From Gangjinia marincola (GTDB taxonomy: Bacteria; Bacteroidota; Bacteroidia; Flavobacteriales; Flavobacteriaceae): 64,000 bases of DNA. Of the stretch, positions 1 through 8,538 are shown one piece after another. A model generated the notes under the pieces. The model saw only the letters and a list, made by a program, of their open reading frames with translations. It searched no databases and was not told where the DNA came from. A program made the position numbers and the translations under genes. Within the stretch, counting starts at the first letter, position 1. Every line of letters begins with the position of its first letter. The stretch lies in contig NZ_BAAAFG010000002.1 of NCBI RefSeq assembly GCF_039523415.1, positions 186,001-250,000 on the forward strand. The letters are read 5' to 3'.

Positions 1-635
1 ATTGCTGAAGCAACAACCTTATCTTCATACCTAGCTTCTACCATCCAACCTTTATTCTTTTTTACAAACTCCTCAAAGATGTGCAGAAAGAAAGAAAATG
101 CCTGCGGAATACTATTAAACTTCTCTAGCCTCAATTTAGCATAAAGCGTATAAAAACGTTTTAGTGACTCTGCTTCATTAGTGAACTTAATGGTAACTCC
201 TGTCTTTTTTGCTTTTTTGACTCCGCGTTTAAACGATGAACTACAATTTAAATGATTGTTTAAATCTACCCGATGATAGACTGCTTTACGGCTAATTTCA
301 CCAATTTTAGATAGGTTATGCTCTTCCTTCAATGTGGTCTTGAAAATAAGTTTTGCCTTCGGAAAGTTTTGCTGAAGCATTTTTTTAACCTCCACCAACT
401 CATCAACTTGAACACCATCTGTGTTCACATAATCTGAAAAAGGCAAGCTAATCATTTTTTCACCATATGGCAAAGTAACGTGAGCAAACACCAATTGCTT
501 TGATCCTTTCCTGAAGATAACCCTGTAAAAAGTAAAATCATATGTTTTTTGGAGCACGTTGAGCCAATGCGAATCATCAAACAGGTGCGTACCAACAGCA
601 GAATTTACATCAAGCTCTTCTAAAATAACACTCAA
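1..635 (-). CDS. FemAB/GNAT-like acyltransferase, partial (C-terminus beyond window)
   Basis: About 211 N-terminal residues can be read before the frame runs off the left edge. The pattern of a basic 'FKRGVKKAKK' stretch, then 'YAKLRLEK', then 'WMVEARYEDKVVASA' resembles FemAB-like/Acetyltransf_6 proteins, which transfer acyl or aminoacyl groups to cell-surface precursors. No ATG is available: an in-frame TAG lies upstream, and the first usable start is TTG at 635, one base after the TAA of the preceding dehydrogenase gene. This suggests translational coupling in a surface-polysaccharide operon. The substrate cannot be inferred. Family call moderately sure; start uncertain. Confidence 0.6.
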   Translation of the reverse strand, partial: MSVILEELDVNSAVGTHLFDDSHWLNVLQKTYDFTFYRVIFRKGSKQLVFAHVTLPYGEKMISLPFSDYVNTDGVQVDELVEVKKMLQQNFPKAKLIFKTTLKEEHNLSKIGEISRKAVYHRVDLNNHLNCSSSFKRGVKKAKKTGVTIKFTNEAESLKRFYTLYAKLRLEKFNSIPQAFSFFLHIFEEFVKKNKGWMVEARYEDKVVASA

Positions 636-636
636 C

Positions 637-1644
637 TTATGCGTTTTGATAAATGGTTTCTATCGCCTGGATGCTTTTTAAACCTTCATCTCCCTCTACA
701 ACACCTTTGCGGCTATCGGTAATATGATCGATCAACTCAACGATAAGCTTATCATGGTTTGAACTGGATCCTTGGTAGGTTCCGTACTCATTAGGCTTGT
801 CGTCAAATTCCAGATCTGTAGGAACGGGATAGGACTGGACATCCCAAAATTCTAATTCATTTAAGTATTTGCCACCAATTTTGATCGTACCCTTCTCTCC
901 AATTATGGTGATACTCCCTTCGTAATTCACGTTATACACACAGGTAGTCCACAGCAAAGAGCCTATGGCACCATTTTCAAATCTCAAGGCAGAAACTCCG
1001 CAATCTTCAATTTCAATGTCGTGATTGAGCGTATCCATGATGGTTTTAGCTTCTGTGATATTACCAAACCACCACACCAGCAAATCTAAGAAATGACTCA
1101 CCTGCGTTTGTAAGGCGCCTCCCTCTGAAGCTTTTTTCCCCCGCCAGGGTGACTGATTGTAATATTCTTGATGGCGATTCCACATCACATTACATTGCAC
1201 CATAAATAGTTTACCCAACTTTCCTTCTTTAATCGCCTTATTGACATGCAAAATTGGAGTGTTATAGCGGTTTTGCTTCACCACAAACAAGCGTACATTA
1301 TTTTCTTTTGCCACTTCAATCATTTTTTTGCTCTGCTCACTGTCTAGCGCCATTGGTTTTTCAACCAATATATGATGACCAGCTTCGGCCGCCTTAATGC
1401 TCATTGGGGCGTGGAGTGCATGTGGGGTGCAAATACATATCACATCCAGCTCCTCGTGATCTAGTAGATGATCGAACGATGTGTAGGTCACTACGTCTGG
1501 AATATCTTCGGCTAAATCAAATAAAATCTCTTCCTTAATATCACAAATTGCTTTTAAATTGGCCCCGACAGTTTCTTCAATAATTTTAATATGTCTTTTA
1601 CCAATATGACCACAACCGATTACTGCAAAATTGAGTTCCTTCAT
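637..1644 (-). CDS. Gfo/Idh/MocA family NAD(P)-dependent sugar oxidoreductase
   Basis: This 335-residue protein opens with a Rossmann nucleotide-binding loop (GCGHIGKRH, residues 10-18) and carries the family EKP motif (VEKPMAL, about residues 94-100), whose lysine contacts cofactor and substrate. The C-terminal half holds the beta-sheet substrate domain. Overall it resembles WlbA/WbpB-type UDP-N-acetyl-glucosaminuronate 3-dehydrogenases, which make the 3-keto sugar that a DegT-type aminotransferase then aminates; such an aminotransferase lies at 26680-27849. It precedes the FemAB-like gene by 1 nt, so the two are probably one operon. Family assignment is firm; the exact substrate is inference. 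Confidence 0.85.
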   Translation of the reverse strand: MKELNFAVIGCGHIGKRHIKIIEETVGANLKAICDIKEEILFDLAEDIPDVVTYTSFDHLLDHEELDVICICTPHALHAPMSIKAAEAGHHILVEKPMALDSEQSKKMIEVAKENNVRLFVVKQNRYNTPILHVNKAIKEGKLGKLFMVQCNVMWNRHQEYYNQSPWRGKKASEGGALQTQVSHFLDLLVWWFGNITEAKTIMDTLNHDIEIEDCGVSALRFENGAIGSLLWTTCVYNVNYEGSITIIGEKGTIKIGGKYLNELEFWDVQSYPVPTDLEFDDKPNEYGTYQGSSSNHDKLIVELIDHITDSRKGVVEGDEGLKSIQAIETIYQNA

Positions 1645-1768
1645 AACGTCTACTTCTGTAAAAGCTAAGATAAAAAACTTAATCGTTGCAAAGCCTGCAA
1701 TAACAAACCCTTAACTAGAAAAACAACCACTATAATTTAACTCAAAAGAATATTGACTTTTATAGGTT

Positions 1769-1795
1769 TTGTGTTGTTCTAAAAGAGTACTTTTG
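1769..1795 (+). promoter_or_regulatory. Candidate typA promoter (TTG-N16-TACTTTTG)
   Basis: TACTTTTG at 1788-1795 matches the Bacteroidota -7 consensus TAnnTTTG. A TTG lies at 1769-1771, 16 bases upstream, slightly short of the usual -33 spacing. The typA start codon follows 22 bases later. Confidence 0.5.
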
Positions 1796-1817
1796 CACCG
1801 ATTTTAAACAGGTAATC

Positions 1818-3614
1818 ATGCAGTTAAGAAATATCGCAATTATTGCGCACGTTGACCACGGTAAAACTACCTTGGTTGATAAGATCATGTATCATTGTCA
1901 GCTGTTTCGTGAAAACGAAAATACGGGCGATTTGATCCTGGACAATAATGATTTAGAACGGGAGAGAGGGATTACCATTACCTCTAAAAACGTATCTGTC
2001 GTTTACAAAAAAACGAAAATTAATATTATCGACACGCCCGGTCACGCCGATTTTGGTGGTGAAGTAGAGCGTGTACTTAATATGGCCGACGGAGTTTTAC
2101 TTTTAGTAGATGCCTTTGAAGGTCCCATGCCGCAGACGCGTTTTGTACTTCAAAAAGCGATTGATTTAGGCCTTAAACCTTGTGTAGTGATCAATAAGGT
2201 AGACAAAGAAAACTGTACGCCAGATGAGGTACACGAGAAAGTTTTTGACCTAATGTTTGAATTAGGTGCCGAAGAATGGCAACTTGATTTTCCTACAGTT
2301 TATGGTTCTGCGAAGAACAATTGGATGAGTGAGGATTGGAAAAATGAAACGGAAAATATTGAGCCCCTACTCGATATGGTGATAGAGCATATTCCTTCGC
2401 CTAAGGTAGAAGAAGGCTCTCCTCAAATGTTGATCACTTCCTTAGACTTTTCATCCTTTACAGGTCGTATTGCTATCGGAAGACTCCAACGCGGTACGTT
2501 AACTGAAGGCATGCAAGTTTCTTTGGTCAAAAGAGACGGCACGATCAAAAAGACTAAGATCAAAGAACTTCATACGTTTGAAGGCCTAGGCCGAAGAAAG
2601 GTCGACAAAGTTGAAGCGGGTGATATTTGTGCGATTGTAGGGTTAGAAGGCTTTGAAATTGGAGATACGATTGCTGATCTTGAAAATCCTGAAGGATTAA
2701 AAACCATTGCCATTGATGAGCCCACCATGAGCATGTTATTTACCATTAATGACTCTCCTTTCTTTGGAAAAGACGGTAAGTTCGTGACCTCAAGACACAT
2801 CAAAGAGAGACTTGAAAAAGAATTAGAAAAAAACTTAGCGCTTCGAGTTGAAGAAACCGACAGTGCAGATAAATTTATGGTATTTGGTCGTGGAGTCTTA
2901 CATTTGTCTGTGTTGATCGAAACTATGCGACGTGAAGGATACGAATTACAAATCGGGCAGCCACAAGTAATTATCAAAGAGATAGACGGAGTCAAATGTG
3001 AGCCGATTGAGGAATTGACGATTGATTTACCAGAGTCTGTATCTGGTAAAGCAGTAGAGATGGTGACGATGCGAAAAGGTGAAATGTTAAGCATGGAAGC
3101 CAAAGGAGATCGTATGGTGTGTGAATTTATGATTCCGTCACGTGGTATCATTGGTTTACGTAATCAATTGCTCACCGCCACTGCGGGTGAAGCAATCATG
3201 GCACACCGCTTTAAGGAATATCAGCCCATGAAGGGTGATATCCCGGGTAGAAATAATGGTTCCTTAGTCTCTATGGAAAAAGGGTCTGCGATCCCGTATT
3301 CTATAGACAAACTACAAGATCGTGGAAAATTCTTCGTAGATCCGGGTGAAGACATCTATGAAGGTCAAGTGATTGGTGAAAATTCACGTAGTGATGATAT
3401 GACTGTGAACGTAACCAAAACAAAGAAGTTATCTAACGTGCGTTCTTCTGGAGCAGATGATAAGGCTAAGATCGTTCCGGCGATTAAATTCTCGTTAGAA
3501 GAAGCTTTGGAATATATCCAGAAAGATGAGTACGTTGAGGTAACTCCTAGTCACTTAAGACTACGAAAAGTATTTTTGAAAGAGGTGGACCGCAAGCGAA
3601 ATAAAATCGCTTAA
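1818..3614 (+). CDS. typA: Ribosome-associated translational GTPase TypA/BipA
   Basis: A 598-residue translation-factor GTPase with G1 AHVDHGKTT (residues 10-18), switch II DTPGHADF (72-79) and G4 NKVD (126-129), followed by the EF-G-like domains and the BipA-specific C-terminal domain. TypA/BipA binds 70S ribosomes and supports 50S assembly and growth under stress or cold. Length matches the family (about 600). It is monocistronic: a promoter-like element lies just upstream, and a hairpin terminator shared with the convergent rhlE gene lies just downstream. No anomalies seen. Confidence 0.96.
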   Translation: MQLRNIAIIAHVDHGKTTLVDKIMYHCQLFRENENTGDLILDNNDLERERGITITSKNVSVVYKKTKINIIDTPGHADFGGEVERVLNMADGVLLLVDAFEGPMPQTRFVLQKAIDLGLKPCVVINKVDKENCTPDEVHEKVFDLMFELGAEEWQLDFPTVYGSAKNNWMSEDWKNETENIEPLLDMVIEHIPSPKVEEGSPQMLITSLDFSSFTGRIAIGRLQRGTLTEGMQVSLVKRDGTIKKTKIKELHTFEGLGRRKVDKVEAGDICAIVGLEGFEIGDTIADLENPEGLKTIAIDEPTMSMLFTINDSPFFGKDGKFVTSRHIKERLEKELEKNLALRVEETDSADKFMVFGRGVLHLSVLIETMRREGYELQIGQPQVIIKEIDGVKCEPIEELTIDLPESVSGKAVEMVTMRKGEMLSMEAKGDRMVCEFMIPSRGIIGLRNQLLTATAGEAIMAHRFKEYQPMKGDIPGRNNGSLVSMEKGSAIPYSIDKLQDRGKFFVDPGEDIYEGQVIGENSRSDDMTVNVTKTKKLSNVRSSGADDKAKIVPAIKFSLEEALEYIQKDEYVEVTPSHLRLRKVFLKEVDRKRNKIA

Positions 3615-3637
3615 TCTCTATATTGACCATAAAAAGA

Positions 3638-3665
3638 AAAGCTTCTGATTTACATCGGAAGCTTT
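3638..3665. terminator. Bidirectional terminator between typA and rhlE
   Basis: An 11-bp stem (AAAGCTTCTGA with TCGGAAGCTTT, one T-G wobble) and 6-base loop, flanked by A-rich sequence on the left and T-rich on the right, lies between the convergent 3' ends and can serve both strands. Confidence 0.75.
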
Positions 3666-3691
3666 CTTCGTTTTACACTATTTTCAAGGGA

Positions 3692-4948
3692 TTACCTGCG
3701 TCTGTTGTTTGCGGGTTTTCTCGAAACATTTGATCGATTCCGGTTGTGGTTTCTACCACGCGAATTATTCTTGCGATCTGAACCATGTTTAGGTTTGACA
3801 AAAATCTCTTCTTCGGTAGGTTCATACCCTTCTACAATTACTCGATTTATTTTTTCTTCCAAGAGTTTTTCAATACCTTTTAGGTAGCCCATTTCTTCTC
3901 CGGCTACTAAGGATATAGCTTCTCCTGTCTCCCCTGCTCTTCCGGTTCTACCGATACGATGCACGTAATCTTCTGCGATATTAGGAAGTTCAAAATTAAT
4001 CACATACGGTAATTGAGGTATATCTAGTCCTCTAGCGGCGATATCTGTCGCAACTAAGGCGTTAAATGAACCGTCTTTGAATCCTGCAAGGGCTTTTGTT
4101 CTGGCATTTTGGGTCTTATTGCCGTGAATAGCCGCGGCTGAAATTCCGGCATTGATCAACTTTTTGGTCAGGTTATTCGCCCCGTGCTTTGTCCTGGTAA
4201 AAATAAGCACTTGGTACATTTCATTGTCATCAATGAGCTTAATCAATAAAGCTGTCTTTTTGGGCTTATCCACCTGATAAACGCTGTGCTCTACTTGTTC
4301 TGCCGTAGAATTTTCCGGGGTAACCTCAATGGTTTTTGGATCATGCAAAAACTTGCCTGCCAAGGCCTTTATCTCTTTAGAAAAGGTAGCCGAAAACAAC
4401 AGATTTTGTCTTCGCTTAGGAAGCATCGCCATGATCTTATTGATATCACGTTGAAAGCCCATATCCAACATACGGTCTGCCTCGTCTAGTACCAAAAATT
4501 CTACTCGTGAAAGCGATAAGGCGCCCTGTTGTTGTAAATCCAGCAATCTACCGGGGGTAGCAATTAGTATATCTACACCTGCCCGAAGCTTTGAGATTTG
4601 CGGATTAGCATTGACTCCGCCGAAAATGACTACAGATCGAATGTCTAAAAATTCTGAATACTCCTTCACGTTTTCAAAAATCTGCGCTGCAAGTTCTCGT
4701 GTAGGAGTTAGAATAAGTGCACGTATAGCTCTTTTCCCTTTTACTGGGCGCTGATCACTCAACAACTGAAGCATAGGCAGCGTAAACCCCGCTGTTTTAC
4801 CAGTACCGGTCTGGGCCGAAGCTAATACGTCTTGTTTGTTTAAAATTGTGGGAATTGCTTCTTCCTGAATAGGAGAAGGTACTTCGTACCCTTTTTTATC
4901 GACTGCTCTTAGTAAAGGCGTCGACAAGCCTAAGGCTTTAAATGTCAT
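3692..4948 (-). CDS. rhlE: DEAD-box ATP-dependent RNA helicase, RhlE type
   Basis: A 418-residue DEAD-box helicase. In order: Q motif (PSPIQ, residues 24-28), motif I AQTGTGKT (45-52), Ia PTRELA, Ib TPGR, motif II DEAD (155-158), motif III SAT (186-188), motif V ATDIAARGLD and motif VI HRIGRTGR (330-337). The tail from about residue 385 is rich in Arg, Lys and Asn, as in RhlE-like proteins, where it adds nonspecific RNA binding. The family remodels structured RNA in ribosome assembly or decay. It is convergent with typA and shares its terminator. Confidence 0.92.
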   Translation of the reverse strand: MTFKALGLSTPLLRAVDKKGYEVPSPIQEEAIPTILNKQDVLASAQTGTGKTAGFTLPMLQLLSDQRPVKGKRAIRALILTPTRELAAQIFENVKEYSEFLDIRSVVIFGGVNANPQISKLRAGVDILIATPGRLLDLQQQGALSLSRVEFLVLDEADRMLDMGFQRDINKIMAMLPKRRQNLLFSATFSKEIKALAGKFLHDPKTIEVTPENSTAEQVEHSVYQVDKPKKTALLIKLIDDNEMYQVLIFTRTKHGANNLTKKLINAGISAAAIHGNKTQNARTKALAGFKDGSFNALVATDIAARGLDIPQLPYVINFELPNIAEDYVHRIGRTGRAGETGEAISLVAGEEMGYLKGIEKLLEEKINRVIVEGYEPTEEEIFVKPKHGSDRKNNSRGRNHNRNRSNVSRKPANNRRR

Positions 4949-5174
4949 AAATATAAATTAGTAATGAGGATGGGAAAAATAATGAAACCTGAAGGTGGAG
5001 TCCTTCGTAGCTTTACCTAAGTGAACTCATGGATCATGATTGATCCTACATGCAACAATCTTCAAAAGCTTTAGCAGCCTCTTTTAATAAACGCCGAAGG
5101 TAGGCTTATTTATTTGATTAACGGATATAAATAGGATTTTTCCATAGGACACCATTTATAACTCAATTTGTCCT

Positions 5175-5222
5175 TCCTGCCTCCGCGTGTCGCAGAAGCT
5201 TTAGCGGAGGAGTAAGGCAGGA
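5175..5222 (-). repeat. 48-bp dispersed hairpin repeat, copy 1
   Basis: Read on the minus strand, this segment matches 13132-13179 at roughly nine of ten positions (TCCTGCCTTACTCCTCCGCT versus TCCTGGCTTGCTCCTCCGCT at the start). Each copy is an imperfect hairpin with TCCTGC/GCAGGA ends and CTCCGC/GCGGAG inner arms. The two copies lie in unrelated intergenic regions, which points to a REP-like dispersed element. Confidence 0.75.
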
Positions 5223-5259
5223 ATCTCAATTATGAGTAATACCAAATACGCTAAAAGAT

Positions 5260-5311
5260 TCCTGCTCTGCTATTATACTGAAGCCTTAGCGACATTCGGA
5301 CGCAGTAATGA
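5260..5311 (+). repeat. Dispersed hairpin repeat, degenerate copy
   Basis: Gapless alignment of these 52 bases with 13132-13183 gives about 36 matches. The CGACA core, the CGGACGCAG segment and both ends are kept, while the inner left arm has decayed. It lies 37 bp from copy 1 and in the opposite orientation. Confidence 0.55.
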
Positions 5312-5324
5312 TCATACTATAAAA

Positions 5325-5348
5325 AACCGACTCATCACTGAGCCGGTT
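5325..5348 (-). terminator. hppA terminator
   Basis: A 10-bp stem with one mismatch (AACCGACTCA with TGAGCCGGTT) and 4-base loop, followed on the minus strand by a T run, lies 25 bases past the hppA stop codon. Confidence 0.75.
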
Positions 5349-5373
5349 TTGAAATTATTAAAAAGAGAGCGTC

Positions 5374-7776
5374 TTAGCTTTTCTTCACATCTTTTTTAAT
5401 GTCTATCTCCATAACTTGAGCACCTTTTGCTGTTTTAAACTCTTCAACCGCTTGCTCAACTTCCTCTAAAGTTCCTGTAAATTCTTTTTTGGTCATTTTC
5501 TTCTCACCATCTACATTTTCTTCAAACGTAACTACAGCTATAGCAACGTCATTACTTTCGGTATTCACCTCAACATTGATTTGCATTTCTTCGGCTTGAC
5601 CCAGAACCTCATTTTCTTCAGCATGATTTCCTAGAATCGGAGCAATCACAAGACCTACTAAACAGGTGAGTTTGATCAAAATATTCATTGATGGACCAGA
5701 AGTATCTTTAAAAGGGTCACCAACGGTATCACCGGTTACAGCTGCTTTATGCGCATCTGATCCCTTGTAGGTCATCTCTCCATTAATTTCTACTCCGGCT
5801 TCAAAGGACTTCTTAGCGTTATCCCAAGCACCACCTGCATTATTTTGGAAAATAGCCCACATCACACCAGATACACACACTCCTGCCATGTATCCGCCAA
5901 GTGGCTCTGCGCCAAAAATCAAACCGATGATGATCGGAGTGATGATCGTAATAAGACCGGGTAAGATCATTTCTTTTAGTGCAGCTTTAGTTGAAATATC
6001 CACACACTTACCATATTCAGGAGTGCCGGTACCTTCCATAATCCCCGGAATTTCTCTAAACTGTCTACGTACTTCTTCTACCATTTCCATCGCAGCTTTC
6101 CCTACAGATTGCATGGCTAAAGCCGAAAAGATCACAGGTATCATTCCGCCAACAAATAACATCGCCAACACATCTGCTTTAAAGATGTTAATTCCATCGA
6201 TTCCCGTGAACGTAACATAAGCAGCAAATAAAGCTAGTGCAGTTAATGCAGCCGAAGCAATCGCAAATCCTTTACCTACAGCAGCAGTCGTATTTCCTAC
6301 TGAATCTAATATATCTGTACGCTCACGAACGTGATCTTCAAGTTCACTCATTTCTGCCACCCCACCTGCATTATCTGCAATAGGCCCAAAAGCATCAATT
6401 GCCAACTGCATCGCAGTAGTAGCCATCATCGCAGAAGCTGCTAATGCAACCCCGTAAAATCCTGCTAATGCATACGAACCGTAAATCGCGGCTGCAAATA
6501 ACAATACTGAAGCAAACGTAGACTTCATCCCAACAGCAAGACCCGCAATAATATTAGTCGCTGCTCCTGTTGAACTGTTTTGAACGATGTCCATCACCGG
6601 CTTCTTTCCTAAACTTGTATAGTAGGCCGTTACAAATGAAATCAAAGCTCCCACGGCAAGACCTATACAGGCCGATAGGAATACATTAAGTGAAGGAATT
6701 TCTTTTACACCTTCACCAAAGAACTTCATGCTCATTACTTCTGGCAGCATCCAATCGATCAAGAACCAACTAGCAATTAAGGTAAGAATGATTGACACCC
6801 AGTTACCGGTATCTAAAGCTTGCTGTACTTTTGCCTCTTTTGCTTCATTGCTAGAGATTTTTACCAAGAAGGTCCCGATGATAGAAGCTAAAACACCTAC
6901 ACCTGCAATAACCAAGGGTAATAAGATAGGTCCCATATTATTAAATGGATCCGTAAAGGTTTCTCCTGTTGCAATGGACATATCATTAATCAGGTAATTA
7001 CCCAATACCATGGCTGCAAGCACCGTAGCTACGTATGATCCAAATAAATCTGCACCCATTCCCGCTACATCACCAACGTTATCACCCACGTTATCTGCGA
7101 TAGTTGCTGGGTTACGAGGATCATCCTCTGGGATTCCTGCTTCTACTTTACCTACTAAATCTGCTCCAACATCGGCAGCTTTGGTATAAATACCTCCACC
7201 TACTCTAGCAAATAGCGCAATACTTTCAGCACCAAGAGAGAACCCAGCAAGGGTTTCTAAGACGATGGTCATTTCCTTATAAAACGACTCACCTCCTGTG
7301 ATAAATTGACTCATGAAGAATAAGAACAATAAGCTAAGTCCTAATACCGCGAGACCGGCGACCCCTAAACCCATTACTGTACCTCCTCCAAAAGAAACTT
7401 TTAGCGCTTGAGGCAAAGATGTTTTGGCAGCTTCAGCCGTACGGGCATTCGCATCTGTGGCGATACGCATCCCAATATTTCCTGCTAACGCAGAAAAGAA
7501 CGCTCCTGCGATAAATGCCGGAACAATCATCCAACTTGTTGTATCCACCAATAATGATATTCCGAATAAGGCAACAGAAGCAATAACGACGAATATAGCT
7601 AAGAGACGATATTCTGCCGCTAAAAAGGCAAGTGCACCTTCTTTAATACTTTTTGAAATTGATTGCATACGTTCACTCCCGGCAGCTTGTTTTTTAACCC
7701 ATGCCATTTTGATGAACATGAAAATTAATCCAACTATTGCTAGCCCAATAGGCACATAGATTATTGATGATTCCAT
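5374..7776 (-). CDS. hppA: Membrane-bound ion-pumping pyrophosphatase
   Basis: An 800-residue multi-spanning protein that hydrolyses pyrophosphate to pump H+ and/or Na+. The catalytic loop DVGADLVGKVE (residues 202-212) is followed by the Asp-rich DNVGDNVGD segment, and GDTVGDPFKDTSG lies near the C-terminus. The GNTTAAVGKG motif (494-503) has Ala and Gly where K+-independent enzymes have Lys and Thr, which predicts a K+-dependent enzyme. Such enzymes are often Na+ pumps, but the ion is not proved here. An unusual charged tail of about 84 residues (717-800) follows the last membrane helix. The gene lies just downstream of ppa with its own -7 box and terminator. Confidence 0.95.
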   Translation of the reverse strand: MESSIIYVPIGLAIVGLIFMFIKMAWVKKQAAGSERMQSISKSIKEGALAFLAAEYRLLAIFVVIASVALFGISLLVDTTSWMIVPAFIAGAFFSALAGNIGMRIATDANARTAEAAKTSLPQALKVSFGGGTVMGLGVAGLAVLGLSLLFLFFMSQFITGGESFYKEMTIVLETLAGFSLGAESIALFARVGGGIYTKAADVGADLVGKVEAGIPEDDPRNPATIADNVGDNVGDVAGMGADLFGSYVATVLAAMVLGNYLINDMSIATGETFTDPFNNMGPILLPLVIAGVGVLASIIGTFLVKISSNEAKEAKVQQALDTGNWVSIILTLIASWFLIDWMLPEVMSMKFFGEGVKEIPSLNVFLSACIGLAVGALISFVTAYYTSLGKKPVMDIVQNSSTGAATNIIAGLAVGMKSTFASVLLFAAAIYGSYALAGFYGVALAASAMMATTAMQLAIDAFGPIADNAGGVAEMSELEDHVRERTDILDSVGNTTAAVGKGFAIASAALTALALFAAYVTFTGIDGINIFKADVLAMLFVGGMIPVIFSALAMQSVGKAAMEMVEEVRRQFREIPGIMEGTGTPEYGKCVDISTKAALKEMILPGLITIITPIIIGLIFGAEPLGGYMAGVCVSGVMWAIFQNNAGGAWDNAKKSFEAGVEINGEMTYKGSDAHKAAVTGDTVGDPFKDTSGPSMNILIKLTCLVGLVIAPILGNHAEENEVLGQAEEMQINVEVNTESNDVAIAVVTFEENVDGEKKMTKKEFTGTLEEVEQAVEEFKTAKGAQVMEIDIKKDVKKS

Positions 7777-7820
7777 AAATTATGTTGTTATTTTTGTTAT
7801 CGGTTTGTTAAATCCGGCGG

Positions 7821-7828
7821 CAAAAGTA
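7821..7828 (-). promoter_or_regulatory. Candidate hppA -7 box
   Basis: On the minus strand this reads TACTTTTG, a match to TAnnTTTG, 44 bases before the hppA start and downstream of the ppa terminator. This supports separate transcription of hppA. No clear -33 TTG at usual spacing. Confidence 0.45.
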
Positions 7829-7851
7829 CTAAAAACCTCAAACATAAAAAA

Positions 7852-7869
7852 AGAGGCCTAATGGCCTCT
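7852..7869 (-). terminator. ppa terminator
   Basis: A perfect 7-bp stem (AGAGGCC/GGCCTCT) with a TAAT loop, followed on the minus strand by a T run, lies between ppa and hppA. Confidence 0.8.
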
Positions 7870-7927
7870 AAAATTTTCTGTTGAATGTTGTCGCGTGAGT
7901 CTAATTAACTCACTTAAAAACATGTAT

Positions 7928-8455
7928 TTATTTTATACTAACCTCTTCCACAGGCACATTACTTTCGCGAAAGCGAGTAATACACTTGGAAACGATATCT
8001 TTGGCTTCACTGACATCACCCCAACCACCAACATCAACTTTCTTTTTTTCCAGATCTTTATATACCTGAAAGAAATGTTCAATTTCTCTAATTAAATGTG
8101 GATTAAGCTCTGATAGATCTTCGACCGTATTAGCGATTGGATCACTCACGGGTACGCAGATTACTTTTTCATCTGGACCTTTCTCATCCGTCATATGAAA
8201 TACTCCAATCGGCTTAACCTCAATAACACATCCAGGGAACGTTGGCTCTGTCACCAACACCAATACATCTAATGGATCTCCATCTAAGGCTAGAGTTTCA
8301 GGTACGAAACCATAATCCGCGGGATACATCATAGAAGAAAATATCATGCGATCATACCTGATCTTTTTTAGTTCAAAGTCGTACTCATATTTATTTCGGC
8401 TTCCTTTAGGAATTTCTATCAGAACGTCAAACGTAGAGATTTTTTCAGCTGTCAT
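7928..8455 (-). CDS. ppa: Soluble inorganic pyrophosphatase (family I)
   Basis: A 175-residue cytoplasmic enzyme hydrolysing pyrophosphate to two phosphates. The signature DGDPLDVLV holds the Mg2+-binding aspartates, and the active-site segments GSRNKYEYD and YPADYGFVPET are intact. I chose the inner ATG at 8455 (MTAEK) over the ATG at 8464, because it gives the usual family length and leaves room for a 5' end behind the -7 box at 8477-8484. It lies upstream of the ion-pumping pyrophosphatase, but a terminator and a second -7 box separate them. Confidence 0.93.
   Translation of the reverse strand: MTAEKISTFDVLIEIPKGSRNKYEYDFELKKIRYDRMIFSSMMYPADYGFVPETLALDGDPLDVLVLVTEPTFPGCVIEVKPIGVFHMTDEKGPDEKVICVPVSDPIANTVEDLSELNPHLIREIEHFFQVYKDLEKKKVDVGGWGDVSEAKDIVSKCITRFRESNVPVEEVSIK
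7972..7985. repeat. CTTTCGCGAAAG palindrome inside ppa
   Basis: A perfect 12-bp palindrome, extended by CG, within the C-terminal codons of ppa. Close variants occur at 17990, 22554 and 45805. Confidence 0.55.
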
Positions 8456-8476
8456 CTTCTTCAAAATTTAGGAGTG

Positions 8477-8484
8477 CAAAAATA
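8477..8484 (-). promoter_or_regulatory. Candidate ppa -7 box
   Basis: The minus strand reads TATTTTTG, matching TAnnTTTG. It lies 12 bases before the first possible ATG and 21 bases before the preferred one. Confidence 0.45.
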
Positions 8485-8538
8485 GCCTAATACAGGGTTA
8501 GAAAGGGATTTGAAATGTTAAGATAACGTAAAATATAA

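Larger units (their letters stand above)
4949..5373. other. Intergenic region carrying dispersed repeats and the hppA terminator
   Basis: This 425-bp gap lies between the rhlE start and the hppA stop. I see no credible coding sequence. The right half contains two copies of a dispersed hairpin repeat (5175-5222 and 5260-5311) and the hppA terminator (5325-5348). The left half (4949-5170) should hold the rhlE promoter, but no clear TAnnTTTG box was found. Confidence 0.6.

Noticed and set aside
2570..3151. A 193-codon antisense frame in typA
   Set aside because: Entirely inside a conserved gene; shadow frame without a start context or family.
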